A stretch of 64,000 bases of DNA, from assembly GCA_963169105.1 (NCBI GenBank), contig OY720639.1, positions 85,108,593 through 85,172,592 of the forward strand, in the 5' to 3' direction. The position numbers and the translations under genes were made by a program. Shown here piece by piece: positions 34,701 to 47,044 of the stretch. The stretch is from Ceriagrion tenellum (taxonomy: Eukaryota; Arthropoda; Insecta; Odonata; Coenagrionidae). The notes under the pieces are model-generated. The model made no database searches, was not told where the DNA came from, and saw nothing but the letters and a program-made list of their open reading frames with translations. The number at the start of each line of letters is the position of its first letter. Position 1 is the stretch's first letter.

Positions 34701-36461
34701 TTGCTTGTAAGATGCCACAGTTATTGACTTGTCCAGCATTCTGTAGGTTTTTTGTGTGCTCTCGACTGAAACATTCTCTTCCTTTGACCAAATCATGTCC
34801 GAAAGTATTTCCCCACCATTCTTGAACTGTTTATCTTTTTCATTATCATTTGAAGCAGGCTTCGAAGGATATCCTGAGGTAACATTTAATGCTAAATCTT
34901 TCGGGGGAGTAACTTTCCTATTGGTATTCTCGGTCGAAGTTTTACTAGTGGATCCCACATTGGAAGAAGTTTGATTTTGTAGCTTTTGAGAAGTCGTTTT
35001 GCATGTCAAGGTAGACGGACTCTTCTGAGTGAGCGCAGAGTCTGGCGTCTGTTTTTGGACACCCTCACTCTTGGCATTTGTTTCAAAGAATTGGGCTCGC
35101 AGCTTACTTTTGGAGTCCACGTTGAATTCGACGGGATGAATTTTCTCTCGCGTCGCAGATACCACAGCGCCTTCACTGGGCAAGTCGGAAGGTTTTTGTC
35201 GTCCTGAATCAAACTCATCTTGTGCTTTGTGATTCTCCTCTTTACCAGACGTGGTAGCGAGCAACGCATCGCGGTTTTGCGCAGTCGCTTGTTGACCTGT
35301 ATCCCTGATAACAGACGTGTCCTGACTCTTATCTGCTCCATTGTAGCATGTGGCAATTGTGGCAGGAGCAGATGTAGACTTTGGAATCGGCATGGCTTTG
35401 GGCACAAAAGGTACCAATGGCTTGCTAGACTGCAGCTTTGATTGCAAAGAGTTGACTGTTTCACAACTCAATGGGAGCAGATTTGATTGCAAGCGATCTA
35501 TCTGGGATTTGCTCTTTTCCAAAGACTCGGCGGCTTCAGTCGCAGAAAGGGAGTCCTTTTGTGAACTTGAACTATCCAGTAGGAATTTGGAATCATCAAA
35601 TTCCAAACCGTTAGTTTTAAGAGGAGATTGAGACACTTCATCCAATTTTCTCAACTTATTAATGCCTTTTCCGTCGCCAAAAGTTGCTTCCCTATCGAAA
35701 TCATCTGTCATTGACGGCTGACTTAAATTGTTGCTGTCCCTAGCGTTGCCAGGAAAGGCAGTATCGGATGAGCTGGTACCAGATGCTTCCTGGGTGACTT
35801 GGGTCTTCCTTATAGCGGTGGTCACCTCGGCATCTTTTTCGCCGACTAGTTGAGAAAATTCCACTTCAACAGTGGATGTGGTAGAAGAAACAGAGCGGTG
35901 TGAAACCTGAGAAATGATTGTGCCTCCTCTTCCGTGATCCTTTTCTCTTCGGCGCGGTTGTTGTGCTCCAGCTTCAGCCTTATGACCATCGTATCCCTTT
36001 CCTTCTCCAGCATCCGGAGCTCTCTCGTCGATAGTCAGTATTCTCTCCTCCCTTTCCCTGATCGGTATCCTGCTTCCAGTCGCCTCTCGACCTAAATCCT
36101 CTCCTCTGTCCAGTTCGCTCACCGCAGGGAACGGCGGTAGGCCTTCTCCGTTGCTCGAGAGTTTCCTCTTGCCGAAACCCGGGCCTTCCCAGTTCGACGA
36201 CGAGCCCCTCTCGAAGTGGAACGATCTCCTCACCGACGGCACCGGCTTCGTTTGGTTGATGTCGGCTGCATCAACGGACGTACCCGCCTCGAAGCTCCTC
36301 CGGATCTCCCTAACCGATCTCCTCACCTGAGCGGATTCCGAAGACCCAGGCGGTTGGGAGTTGGGTCTGGGAGCGCGTTGAAACGGAGACTCGCCTCCGG
36401 GGCTCCCTCCTCCCTTGCTATTCGACCTCCTGAGGGTGACTTGGGGTTCCTCTTCTTTCAT
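31703..36461 (-). CDS. Large exon of an unrecognised disordered scaffold-like protein
   Basis: One exon encodes about 1,586 residues from the MKEEEP start (ATG at 36461-36459), continuing into a downstream exon in phase 1. The protein is mostly low-complexity Ser/Pro/Lys/Glu sequence, so probably disordered and cytoplasmic or cytoskeletal; no signal peptide or membrane segment is visible. Landmarks by residue: two RRSF motifs (54-58 and 78-81); a long Ser/Thr-rich acidic region to about 810; a KKIGFMMAVLGGLKDG segment near 817; a lysine-rich stretch 832-854; a charged coiled coil LTEEEIRELEEEAERKRKLA at 860-890; an acidic EEGEDGEYDYED tract near 990; Pro/Arg-rich 1030-1450; a KRVSFS motif at 1470-1473 matching the PP1-docking RVxF pattern; a PLPPPP proline run after that; a GSEAGEVRRIMRRR basic tail. 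I cannot name the family. The same strand stays open further upstream to 36509, but that part lies in the intron. Confidence 0.9.
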
Positions 36462-36483
36462 GTTTGCAACGCGTGTCTCCTGC
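36462..36483 (-). other. Exon 5' segment upstream of the ATG, with splice acceptor
   Basis: On the minus strand the sequence TTTCTCTCTTCCTCAG ends at 36484, a textbook polypyrimidine tract plus AG, placing the first exon base at 36483. The 22 nt before the ATG stay in frame, so this is either 5' UTR or continuing coding sequence if an upstream coding exon exists. Confidence 0.75.
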
Positions 36484-36549
36484 CTGAGGAAGAGAGAAAT
36501 ACATCGCATTAACTTTCGAAAATCATTTAGTCTAAAGTCAAAATTAGGC

Positions 36550-36712
36550 CGATTTCCAGTACACCGGGACTAGCCACGGATGACTTTACGGGGTCACCCG
36601 CAAGGCACAAACGCGCGAAATCTCACAGGAAAAATCATGCGCCTTGACCGGGACTCGAACCCGGATATCCATCCACTCGAACACGTATATCCATTCCATG
36701 TTATCCCGTAAA
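36550..36712 (-). mobile_element. tRNA-derived SINE (family S), minus strand
   Basis: On the minus strand a perfect Pol III B box GGGTTCGAGTCCC sits in the tRNA-like head, followed by the family tail 'GATGATTTTTCC'-like block and the 'GGGTGACCCCGTAAAGTCAT' and 'GGCTAGTCCC' blocks shared with copies near 42355 and 52330. It lies in the presumed intron upstream of the large exon. Confidence 0.75.
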
Positions 36713-36734
36713 GTCCTTAAACATTCACAGAGGA

Positions 36735-36860
36735 AGGAGACGACTAGGTAGCTTAACTGGCTAAAGCACTCGGCCGGAAATCGAGGGATCAGGTCCCATT
36801 TTAGCCCCAGTAACGGCGGATGATTTTTCCTCCGTGGAATTTCGCTCAAAATTAGACCAT
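36735..36860 (+). mobile_element. tRNA-derived SINE (family S), plus strand
   Basis: Head with A-box-like TAGGTAGCTTAACTGGCTAA, degenerate B-box region GATCAGGTCCCATTT, then the tail block GATGATTTTTCCTCCGTGGA. It lies head to head with the preceding copy. Confidence 0.7.
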
Positions 36861-38030
36861 GAAAAAGTCAAACTATTCATCACTATTAACCGGAAAAGAG
36901 AAATAAAAATTTGCATCGTCCGAGTATTGGTTTTTTAATGGACTATACAAAATTTTCCATTACTTTATTGGATAATGGATAACTACAAAAAAATGAGGGC
37001 TGAAACAATTACGAAACCTATTACTAATGACGAATTTACGAAAAGTCTATCACAATTAAGGAATTAAATCACTGATGAACAAAATGATTCCCATGAATTT
37101 AATATAATATTTTGCTCATGGTGCCTTGATTTATTATGCATTGAATAAGTCACTGGGAGCAGCATTTTTACATAAACGATGGTTAGATCAATTTAAATGG
37201 GCTATGCAGCAACCTCGGGTGACCAAGCACGAGCTTCCTGCTCTTCTTAGGCTAAAACGTTAGATCTTCATCGACACTCCGGCTGCGCGTATCATTTACG
37301 ATCAAGCAGCCCCATGAGCACTTGGGTTTGAGTTAATATGAACAGTAATATATACCATATACTTAGCAAAACAGCTGATAACTCTCTAATCAATGCAATT
37401 ATATTCACGTTCCTCAATAAAATGTGCTTGACATGAGGCATATTAAAAGTAAAAAAAAATCTTTAGAGTATGGTACAGAAAAGCTCTACAACGTGAAATA
37501 TATAATCGACAAAACATTATGGCGTCATCCTCAAACGATACTTAAAGTCGAGCTCATAATTTTGAGAAGAAATCAAAGGTTTAGATAATAGCGCGATATA
37601 CACTCGTCTAAATTAAAAACAATGGTAAATTTTTTATCTATTACAAATATATTAGAGTTTTAACCAATTCCAAGGTCTTTCTAAAAATACTACAAACATT
37701 GCGTATTATAAGTTTAACTACTGTATAACCATAGCAACATAATTAAGGGTATTAAGTTATTCAAATTCCGCAGATAATTTTTTAATGATTTCAATGTTAT
37801 GATGACCTTGACGGATATCATGTATGAGAAAAACTAAGGAAACTTCGAATTAGCTCTCCAGACCCCGAATCGACTCCAGGTAGAGAAATATTGATTGAAT
37901 ATTTATAACCAAGCTGAGGGACTCGGAAGGGTACTCAGCGTCCAACCCATTATAAGCAAGCTACTAAAAGAAGAACAGAAGGTGAAAACATTTTCATCGA
38001 AACAAAGGGCATTGTTTCGCGAGTATCAAG
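36861..38030. other. No gene recognised; AT-rich
   Basis: A 78-codon frame at 37895-38131 runs into the tandem repeat and has no recognisable content. Nothing else supported. Confidence 0.4.
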
Positions 38031-39236
38031 TCGCGACCAAGAATTTCTCAAAACGTTGTGTTCCAAATGCGTCAGTTCTAACGCAAAAACTAATTTTAAA
38101 AAGAGAATCTCACACACTACCAAATAAATGAATATTTTGCTAAATTAAGTTTTACAAAAGCAAAAGGCGCGAAAGAACTAATAGTAGGAATTCGTTTCCT
38201 AGGAATCCTCTCAAATCTAGCGTTAAATTCCCCGATTATTTTCACGCTTTTCATTTGTATGAAAGAATAAAAAAATCATTCTTCACGCCAATACGAAGGT
38301 GGACCGGATTTGACAGCAATTCTCCCGCAACGCTAGTCGCGACCAAGAATTTCTCAAAACGTCCTGTTCCAAATGCGTCAGTTCTAACGCAAAAATTAAT
38401 TTTAAAAAGAGAATCTCACACACTACCAAATAAATGAATATTTTGCTAAATTAAGTTTTACAAAAGCAAAAGGCGCGAAAGAACTAATAGTAGGAATTCG
38501 TTTCCTAGGAATCCTCTCAAATCTAGCGTTAAATTCCCCGATTATTTTCACGCTTTTCATTTGTATGAAAGAATAAAAAAATCATTCTTCACGCCAATAC
38601 GAAGGTGGACCGGATTTGACAGCAATTCTCCCGCAACGCTAGTCGCGACCAAGAATTTCTCAAAACGTCCTGTTCCAAATGCGTCAGTTCTAACGCAAAA
38701 ACTAATTTTAAAAAGAGAATCTCACACACTACCAAATAAATGAATATTTTGCTAAATTAAGTTTTACCAAAGCAAAAGGCGCGAAAGAACTAATAGTAGG
38801 AATTCGTTTCCTAGGAATCCTCTCAAATCTAGCGTTAAATTCCCCGATTATTTTCACGCTTTTCATTTGTATGAAAGAATAAAAAAATCATTCTTCACGC
38901 CAATACGAAGGTGGACCGGATTTGACAGCAATTCTCCCGCAACGCTAGTCGCGACCAAGAATTTCTCAAAACGTCCTGTTCCAAATGCGTCAGTTCTAAC
39001 GCAAAAACTAATTTTAAAAAGAGAATCTCACACACTACCAAATAAACGAATATTTTGCTAATTTAAGTTTTACCAAAGCAAAAAGCGCGAAAGAACTAAT
39101 AGTAGGAATTCGTTTGCGAGGAATCCCCTCAAATCTAGCGTTAAATTCCCCGATTATTCTTACGCTTTTCATTTGTATGAAAGAATAAAAAAATCATTCC
39201 CCACGCCAATACGAATGTGGACCGGATTTGACAGCA
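38031..39236 (+). repeat. 306-bp tandem repeat, ~3.9 copies
   Basis: Units start at 38031, 38337, 38643 and 38949 with TCGCGACCAAGAATTTCTCA, exactly 306 bp apart, and differ at only a few sites. The last unit ends near GACAGCAA at 39236, where an 8-bp insertion precedes diverged unit-like sequence to about 39265. 306 bp is exactly 102 codons, so the frames repeat in register (60-64 codon frames in each unit), but each has a stop and no sign of coding selection. It is a small satellite-like array. Confidence 0.95.
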
Positions 39237-42105
39237 AGCGATGAAATTCTCCCGCGACGCAAACCCCGCATTCGAGAAAATGGGAAAAGGGTAAAGAGAA
39301 ACGGAAGGCAAAACAAATCTCAGATCGAATTAAGGAAACGAGGAGCACAAGCTTCTGATTGCACCCTAGACTGATTGGGTGATTCATCGCTGACAATCGA
39401 AACCCCTGAGCCCCTGGGAATCCGGGACGAGTAAAAAAAATATGCTCTCCATGAAAGGCCAAAACGCGAGGAATCAGAAACAAAAATATGAGAGAGCAGT
39501 AATAAAAATGCGATGGAAATTTTTTCTGAACGATGCATGAAAATAAAGTGTCCTAACTCACCGAGATAATTGGCTACAATTGTTGACTGCGTTCTATCGC
39601 CGCGCAGATGTCACCATAACGTTTAAATGCCGTAGTTTTCCATTTTTTATGCTTCATTCTCCCTTCGTTCAGAAAATAAAGCTTCCATTCCTAGTTGTGG
39701 AGAAAGGAAGGGAGATTTGACGCACATGGGAGTAGCAGAACTACAAGTTTAGGGTGAAAGTGAAAACGGTTGGCCACAGATATGACTTTTTTCTTCAAAA
39801 AAATGCCATTCCATGCTTTACGCTGCCATAAAAAGTATCCGGAAAATACTTTAAACAAGTAACAATAGGAGGACGGGGTGACAGAACAATAAGGATATTT
39901 ATGTTTCTCAAATGGTAGAGGTTCACCGTCTAAAGGTCTAAAAACCGTAATTTTCCAATTCTATTTCATATTCTCCTTTCTTTATCCAGCATAGCACTCA
40001 GAAAAGTGATTTTGATCTACATTTTGGAGAGATTAAAGGAAATGTTTGGAGATGTCAAAGGATAGAAAGGGAATTTTTCTAAGGAAGGAATACAAAACGG
40101 TTGGCAGGGGTAGGATATGTACCCTCGACAATTGCCATGCAAAGCTTGAAACCACACTAACAGAAAAGCAACAGGGGACAATCGAAAACATGCTAGATGA
40201 AGATAAACTGTTACTGAACACTCCAGGGTATTTAAATCCTTCAAGTGTTAGAGTAGAAGTAATTAAATATAAGACAAGAGTAAACTATGATGGGGCCAAA
40301 TATACTAAAAGGGTTTGCACTTGAGATTTGCTCATAAACTTTTTAGAGAGAATTATACTCCTGCATAAATTCGTTTTCGAAGATTAAAAGTTTCAGACAA
40401 GGAATATTAATCTCATAAAACATTCATAAAATTATCTTAGTCCTTGAAATTCACTTCTAAACTCCCTGAAAACATTAGGTATGTGATATTTGACTTCAAG
40501 CACTAATTAATTGCATAAGGTTATTAGTTTCAGACTAGAATTATCAGTGACATTAAAAATTCTGTAGGTATTAACATATAAAGATAGGTTAAGGCCTATG
40601 GAAAAATTAAGACAGCATTTTACCAAAGATCAAATGCAATTTTCAATAATACAAAGTTTCACTTAGGACTTCACATCTTTACGAAGATGTAGACATTCCA
40701 AAAGGGAATAAGTTTACGATGTCGTTCTGAAAATACCTTGATCAGCAACAAGAACACCTTCATAACATGTAAGAAGCAACAACCACATTTTTACTCTCTA
40801 GAGGGTCGGTATTTCCTTCACCGTTGAGCTTTTAAAACTTGTCAAGTCATGATTTAAAAACCGGTTATTTTAAAAACTATGTTGGTTTGAAGAGTTAACT
40901 TTCAAGTGTAAATTATCACCTCTGTCCATATGGATAAGAACGTGCGAAAATTATTTACTTGTTAGTGTAGGAGACTATTATGAATAAAAACTCGAAGTTC
41001 TAAATTAGAGTCGAGATATATTCCCTCCGTTTTGCCGAGGTAGATTACCAACCGAACTTGAACGGAACTGATCGTTCTAGGTGAAGTAACCTTCACCAAC
41101 GTCATCGGAGTACTGGTGCCAGAGTAACACTGACAAACCCAAGTCGACTTCACAGTCGAAATGTCTTGTATACACGATAGTGTATATATGGATGATGAAT
41201 ATAGATGGATGCCAAATACAAAACTTAATTGACCTTCTTGAACAGTTGGAATGCCTGAAAGCATTCAGTATTTCAGCAGAAAAAATGAAGTCCTGCAGCG
41301 AAAATAAAACTCATGTGAAGCCATTTACATCGAAATTTAATTAAGGATAACAACACAATTTCGATCCAAAAATTCATTCTAATTGCAACATTCATAAACG
41401 AAAATCTCAAGCTTGAATCCAACGTCACAGACACACCCAATGAAATTTGGAAACGGTAGGTACTTCACAATCAATGCAATGCAATTTCTTTCCCCACACT
41501 CGCGGTGGGTCTATGTTTTGCGATTCGCAAAATCATGGAACAAGCCACACTTCGTACGTGTCATATTCTGCATTTATCTAGGGCGAGGACACAGAGCAAA
41601 TAAGGCGTATTATCCCGGCTGCTGTATTCTGCGAAACCTCTGTTTACCCCGCTCGACAACTAGAGTGCAGAACGCAGTCGACTTGTTGCGACATGCAGAG
41701 AGACGCTAATTTCAATGAGTGATCTAACTGCCGGTGTCCACGAGCTTTAAACTAATTAGAGGCAGGGCGATCGCTAACTAGAGGAAGGATGGCTGGCTGA
41801 CGGCTATTGAGTAAACTATGGGCGAGTTATGGTAGCGCGCTACAAAGTGGCGCTCGGTATTACCTAAGGAAGATCCATGCACAGAGAAACTATTTGCGTG
41901 ATTTACTACGAGACATAACGCGTAAAACTTATTGAAGAGCACCACATGAATATTTATCACTCCTTTCTTGATTTTTCAGTCGTCTGAACTCTCAAATAAG
42001 TACTATATTTGATTTTCCCCTCCCGACATATTGCACCTTACAAGAATGCTTATTCTATTATTTGCAAATCACTGCGAAATTCAAAAATTATATCAACTTG
42101 GAGAT
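39237..42105. other. No gene recognised
   Basis: Two minus-strand frames (39169-39538) and a 92-codon plus-strand frame at 40046-40324 with a lysine-rich sequence have no motif I can place. The 92-codon frame could be a LINE remnant or chance. 41560-41730 is GC-richer without structure. Confidence 0.35.
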
Positions 42106-42970
42106 TAAGAGGTTTCCCCAGCGGATAGGATTGCTTAGGATATAGAGCTCTCGGGTTTGAACCGAGTGATGGCATCATCCCAACTTTTTGACTGGTAAGG
42201 GACTAAATTTCTGGATCTCAAGGTATGTGTATTACTGTTGTTGTTCCCTTTTCTATCCTATATTGTGGCACTGGAGACTTGGTCGCGTGTGATCAGCCGC
42301 AGTCATGGGCAATAAAACTAATACTATTACCTCATGTTCAAGTAACTACGGAACTAGCCGCGCAGTAACTTTTATGGAGTCACCCGCTGGTATCCACACA
42401 ATATTGTGAAATTCAAAGTGGGAAATTTTTTACATTTTTTTCTATGCAGGGAGTAGCCTCTAGTCAACCTTATAGAGTCAACTGCAATCATTTTCCTCCG
42501 TGGAATTTAACAAATTTGGTCTCATTCAAAAAAACCTTCGAAAGATACCGCTTAAGATGCTTACACTAATGATAAAAGATAGTCCCAAAACGAACTACTT
42601 TCGGGGATATTTGCCAAAAAATACCATTCATTTTACGTGTGAACGTCGACTTTGGGTTCGATTCCCAGTCCAGGCGAATGATTTTTCCACTGTAAATTCC
42701 ACACAATTATAACCCCAGAGTCATTGGCTTTGCAAAAATCTCTGGGAAGTTCGCTGCAGGTATCAATGGATGTCTCTCGGGTTTCCAACCTGGTGATGGT
42801 GATTTGTGGCACTAAAATTTCAAAGGCGTTGTCTGCCATTGCTCTGCGCACTTCTCAGAGATTTTTGTGAAGTCAAAAGATAGTCGTTCTGAGGGGAAAA
42901 TGTCGGCTTTACCGTCCATGACTACGGCTAATCATACACGACCAAGTCTCCAGTGCCACAACATTCGGGA
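42106..42970. mobile_element. Cluster of tRNA-derived SINE fragments in both orientations
   Basis: Heads with a B box or T-arm-like block occur at 42110-42185 (CTCGGGTTTGAACCGAG), 42640-42690 (GGGTTCGATTCCCAGTCC) and 42765-42795. Tails carry the GATTTTTCCACTGTAAATTCC block. A 'TGTGGCACTGGAGACTTGGTCG' stretch at 42264-42286 recurs inverted at 42935-42962, so SINE copies flank the cluster in opposite orientation. A partial family M MITE end lies at 42498-42635. None folds as an intact tRNA. Confidence 0.65.
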
Positions 42971-44807
42971 GAAAATGATGCAACAAGAGTTGTTTATGCA
43001 TTAAATATCGAAATTGAGTCCTATATCACTGACGAATTTGGAGTATATCCCACAAAAAATTGCTACGAAGGCTTCCGCGGTTTTCTTGTTGATCGGTATT
43101 TTTCGGGTTCTCCCTGTGTTGAGCCATTTTTACGGACGACCGTTTCGCCGGCATACCAGTCGGCTTTATCAGGTCCTGATTTAGTCGACAGGAATTTAAA
43201 CGAAACGGCCGTACACAAAAATTGTTCAAAGAGGGGAAAACCCGAAAGATACCGATAAATATATCCCTTATAAAATGATATGTTTCAATGAGTGCGACCC
43301 CATTTATACGTTGATGTGCTTTTTCGTACAAGGTGTGGTCTGTTTTCTGGAAAATTGACAGTGAATAATAGGAAACGAAAAGAGATGTCCACCATACCCA
43401 TGAAACATCTCAAATTTAATGCGAGGTAGCAAAATATCAAACACAGCATAGGTAAACATATATGGACTACAGTGGATAGGTAATTAAGAGTCTTAAAACA
43501 TTAAATATAAGGTCCAAAAGAGTCCAATAATTTAATTTAAAATTTTTGATAAACTATTTTTTCAGTCGAGAGATCTGGCTCATTGATACATTTATGAAAA
43601 GAGGAATACAGAGGTGAATGAGATAAGAAAGAATACAATTATCATCCCCTAGTGCAGCTTACTTTACCTCGTTCATTTGATCAAGAAAAAACTACATTGG
43701 TACGGGTAGCTAAAACCACGCCAATTATGCAGTCCAGGTATAAATCGTCACGTTCGTTGTGAGTCCAAACGTACAAGACAGCGTTAAACACAGGAAACTT
43801 CAAATAGAAGCCCTTCCTGGATTGAGAATCGAATTAGTCTCTGAATACGAAGCTGGGATGGGTGGTCACAGCATAAAACTCACCTATGCCAAGGCACAGT
43901 TGAAGTCATTTTTCTTATTTGAGAGAACAAACATTCAAGGCGATTTCACCAAATATTTACCTAAAAATTGGAAGGAACAAACTCAGCACCGAGATGTGTC
44001 AGAGAGGAAGATTCAAATGCAAAGAAACTTTTCCTTCAATTTTACGATGGCCTACGCACTAATAAACTTCACAGTGGTAGCGCAGCATGGTGGTGGTGGC
44101 CAGCGAAAGAGGTGAAGGATCAGGAGGAAGGGGCCGGAAAAGGAAAGGAAGGGAGAAGACAGCAACGCAGCCAACTTATCTAAATTTAACTTGACAACGC
44201 AGGAAAATAGAAGCGGCGCGTTTCACGGCACTGTTTAAGACAGGTTTGTGTTTGAACCGCACGAGATAATCTCGACAACGTAACTAAGGAGTCAATGTTG
44301 TCAAACAACGAACGTTTCGAGGCTTTGTTGAATCATAACCACGCAGATGGATAACATAAGTGTCTTATATATCATTCACTACGTCTTGAATTGCGATATT
44401 CAAATTCATTAACAGTATCCCAGCGAGAATTAATCGATCTAGAAGGCTGCGCGAGATTTTTACGAGAGGCTTAGATACGCCAAAATCTCTAAACCTTCAC
44501 GATTGCACCACGTGACACCTAAGTTACCAGACTGTAAATATTCCGAATGGTTCAAACCATTGAAGTAGATGCAGAGGGCGCTGGTTACGGTGGGCAATGC
44601 TTGAAGCTGTGACATGGGTGTGGTCTGTCCACCACCTTAGTTAACCCTGATTATCCTCATGAGCCTACGAGCTGATGTTAAAATTTTGCAATTGCATGAT
44701 GTTTTCCATCGATAAGTACCCGGTACATGTTTCAAGAATAACTTGCCTAAAATTTCAAACATATGGCGGATATTCTTGCTTTACATCCAGTAATTCGTCC
44801 ATTTCGT
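42971..44807. other. No gene recognised
   Basis: Frames of about 100-118 codons at 42953-43331 and 43759-44115 show no domain. The stretch 44560-44680 resembles 19090-19230 (possible Penelope-like end). A TGG-rich tract lies at 44085-44100. Confidence 0.35.
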
Positions 44808-45050
44808 GGTGCTATCCATAGGAAAGTAAGGAAAGAGTACATATAACCAATATGGTTGTCATTTCGGTTGTCAGAATACAGATTAATGACGTAATATCCT
44901 CTCCGTCTACCTCAATGACTCAAATACAACCCTCTTGGATCATGATGGGTTTCGGGATAGCTTCTGCCTTGTGTCATTTTGTGACGACAGTTTCGCAAGT
45001 GTTCCAGCTCGCTTCTTCAGGTCTGAAGTGCTCACATCAAGTGGTCCTAT
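44808..45050 (+). repeat. Direct repeat, left copy
   Basis: Matches 45773-46015 in the same orientation over about 240 bp (blocks GTGCTATCCATAGGAAAGTA, ATATGGTTGTCATTTCGGTT and CCAGCTCGCTTCTTCAGGTC), with moderate divergence. Each copy begins with a possible frame MVVISVV that soon stops. Confidence 0.75.
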
Positions 45051-45189
45051 GCTGCGAAGCAGCTGTTTTTCTGGGCTTGCCATTTTTTTTAACATGGCTC
45101 TTGCCCATTGGCCCATCTTCTTTTCCCCGTTTCTTGGATTTTCTCATCCATTCAACAATATTTCAAATCCATTTTCCGTTCTTTTTGCT

Positions 45190-45740
45190 ATGTCACCCCG
45201 TTTTTTTCATCTTTTTCGCTAGTTTCCCTATTAACTGATTTTTGTTTTGTTCCAGGTCTTTATAGTAGTTTATTATATCAGATCTTATTGTCTCTATAAT
45301 TGGAGGAATTCCTGAGATTCTGTGCGTGTTTATATTGTCGTTGTTCCAATATCTCAATGTAAAGATTGACCTAAGGCACTTCCTTTCGGCTGTTTCAATT
45401 TTCTTTCTTGTCCCGTTACTTGTTAGTCCAACCCACGCAGGAACTGCATACAGTATGATCGGTTTGGTATAGGTATTATTTATGTACCGTTTGGCTTCTC
45501 TGGGGATCAGCTTGTTCTTTAAAATTGTTGTTAGTCCGGCTCTCACTCCCATAACCTTACTGGTTATGTTCATCACATGTTTTTTAAAATTTAATTTCTT
45601 ATCCAGGGTTACCCCTAGGTACGAGGCCTCTTCCTCCCATTCGATTCCCTGTTCTCTGACGCGGAGGATCTGGCATCTCAGCGTTGATATGTGTGGCCTC
45701 GTGAAAATAGCCGCTTTGGTCTTTTAGCATTTATGCCAAT
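45190..45740 (-). pseudogene. LINE RT C-terminal fragment (Jockey/CR1-type)
   Basis: The 127-codon minus-strand frame 45193-45576 and sequence just upstream of it encode YLGVTLDKKLNFKKHVMNIT, then an AGLTTILKNKLIPREAKRYI helix, TKPIILYAVPAWV, an ETAERKCLRSIF helix and an RISGIPPIIETI segment. This is the thumb and C-terminal region of a Jockey-type reverse transcriptase (YLGVxLDxxLxF...KxLxYxxxIxPILxYGxxxW layout). The N-terminal part with the catalytic residues is missing. Confidence 0.85.
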
Positions 45741-45772
45741 TGGTTATACCATCAAACGATGTCGTCTAATAT

Positions 45773-46015
45773 ATCTTGTGCTATCCATGGGAAAGTAAGG
45801 AAAGAGTAAAGATGACCAATATGGTTGTTATTTCGGTTGTCAAGCTACAGCTTGATGACGTAATGCCCTCTCCATCTACCCCAATGGCTCAAATGCAACC
45901 CTCCCGGATCAAAATACGTTCGCAAACCATCAGAGAAGTCCATAAAAAAAGACGACAGTTTCGCGAGCGTTCCAGCTCGCTCCTTCAGGTCTAAAGTGCT
46001 CACGATGCATTTGTG
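45773..46015 (+). repeat. Direct repeat, right copy
   Basis: See 44808-45050. The two copies, 965 bp apart, bracket the minus-strand LINE fragment. A third, inverted piece of the same repeat lies at 46240-46312 (blocks GTCACAAAATGACGCAA and AGCTATCCCGAAA). Confidence 0.75.
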
Positions 46016-47044
46016 GCCGCCATATGTTGCCCGGCGGAGGGTGAAGCGCGATTTTTTCCCGCCTTTCTTTCCGTCTTTTCTCGCGTTTTTTTTTCTTTTT
46101 TGAAGGTCCGCTTTCAACTAGTGGATAGCATATAACCATCTTCTCCGTTGACATTATTTGGTGTTTTGGAAATTTCGATTGCCTCCCGTATCAATCTAAC
46201 CAAATTAACCACTCGTAGCTTACTTCCCCAGATTAAGAAGAAACTGTTGTCACAAAATGACGCAACGCGGAAGCTATCCCGAAAGCCATCATGATTCAAG
46301 ACCACTCCGCGGAAGCTTTCACGATAAGATCCTTGGAGATCATTTTAGATTAATGATATAACAAATGGATCACTTTAAAGTTGAAGAAGGTTTCTGATCT
46401 TGAGCATCTCAGTAGTCAAACGAGGAGACTTACTCTCTCATGCGGAACCTGTACGTAGGGAATGCACTCTACCACCGAAAAGGGCTTTTAATTATACCGC
46501 CACCATTTTCTACTACCACTACATAGAATCAGGATTCAATGGGCCGCGTTCTAAAGAGAGGACATATACCATTTGCCTCCCTTCACCTTCACAATCTCCG
46601 CAACGACATGCGTATAATACGCGTAATATGATGAAGCCCACTCAAAGGATGTTCATGAATATGATCTTCACCCCTAATCATGAACGTGATTCTAGCATTC
46701 CCTTCTCGTCTAAGAAACGGACGTGATTCACTGGGTATATTTCACAATGAAAACATGCAAAAGAAAATCTCATCATGTTTTCTATGAATAAACCAATGAA
46801 AATAATACCGCAATATGATACTTAGGCAAGTATATCGCTCTTAAATAAAAATGAGGGACAGCTCCATTCGTGAGAGTAGTCAGCAATTAGGAAGAGATGT
46901 AAATATCCAAACTCAAACATATCCCACTCTTACAGAAATGGTTTAAATCAATAGCAACATCGGATAGACATCAGGCAGACCATGCTCTCCAAGCAGACCA
47001 AATGTCGTTATCGCTTGCAAGAAAACTGCACACGGGAAATGAAC
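46016..47044. other. No gene recognised
   Basis: Contains the inverted repeat piece at 46240-46312. The 108-codon frame at 46400-46726 has no recognisable motif. Confidence 0.4.

Noticed and set aside
31699..36512. Many plus- and minus-strand frames of 60-152 codons overlapping the large exon
   Set aside because: Shadow frames of a 4.8-kb GC-richer coding exon; none has its own splice or start support.
38031..39236. Repeat-encoded protein from the 306-bp array
   Set aside because: The frames of 60-64 codons each end in a stop within the unit and show only the DNA repeat's conservation.
40046..40324. 92-codon lysine-rich plus-strand gene
   Set aside because: No family resemblance, splice signals or repeat context; left as unassigned.
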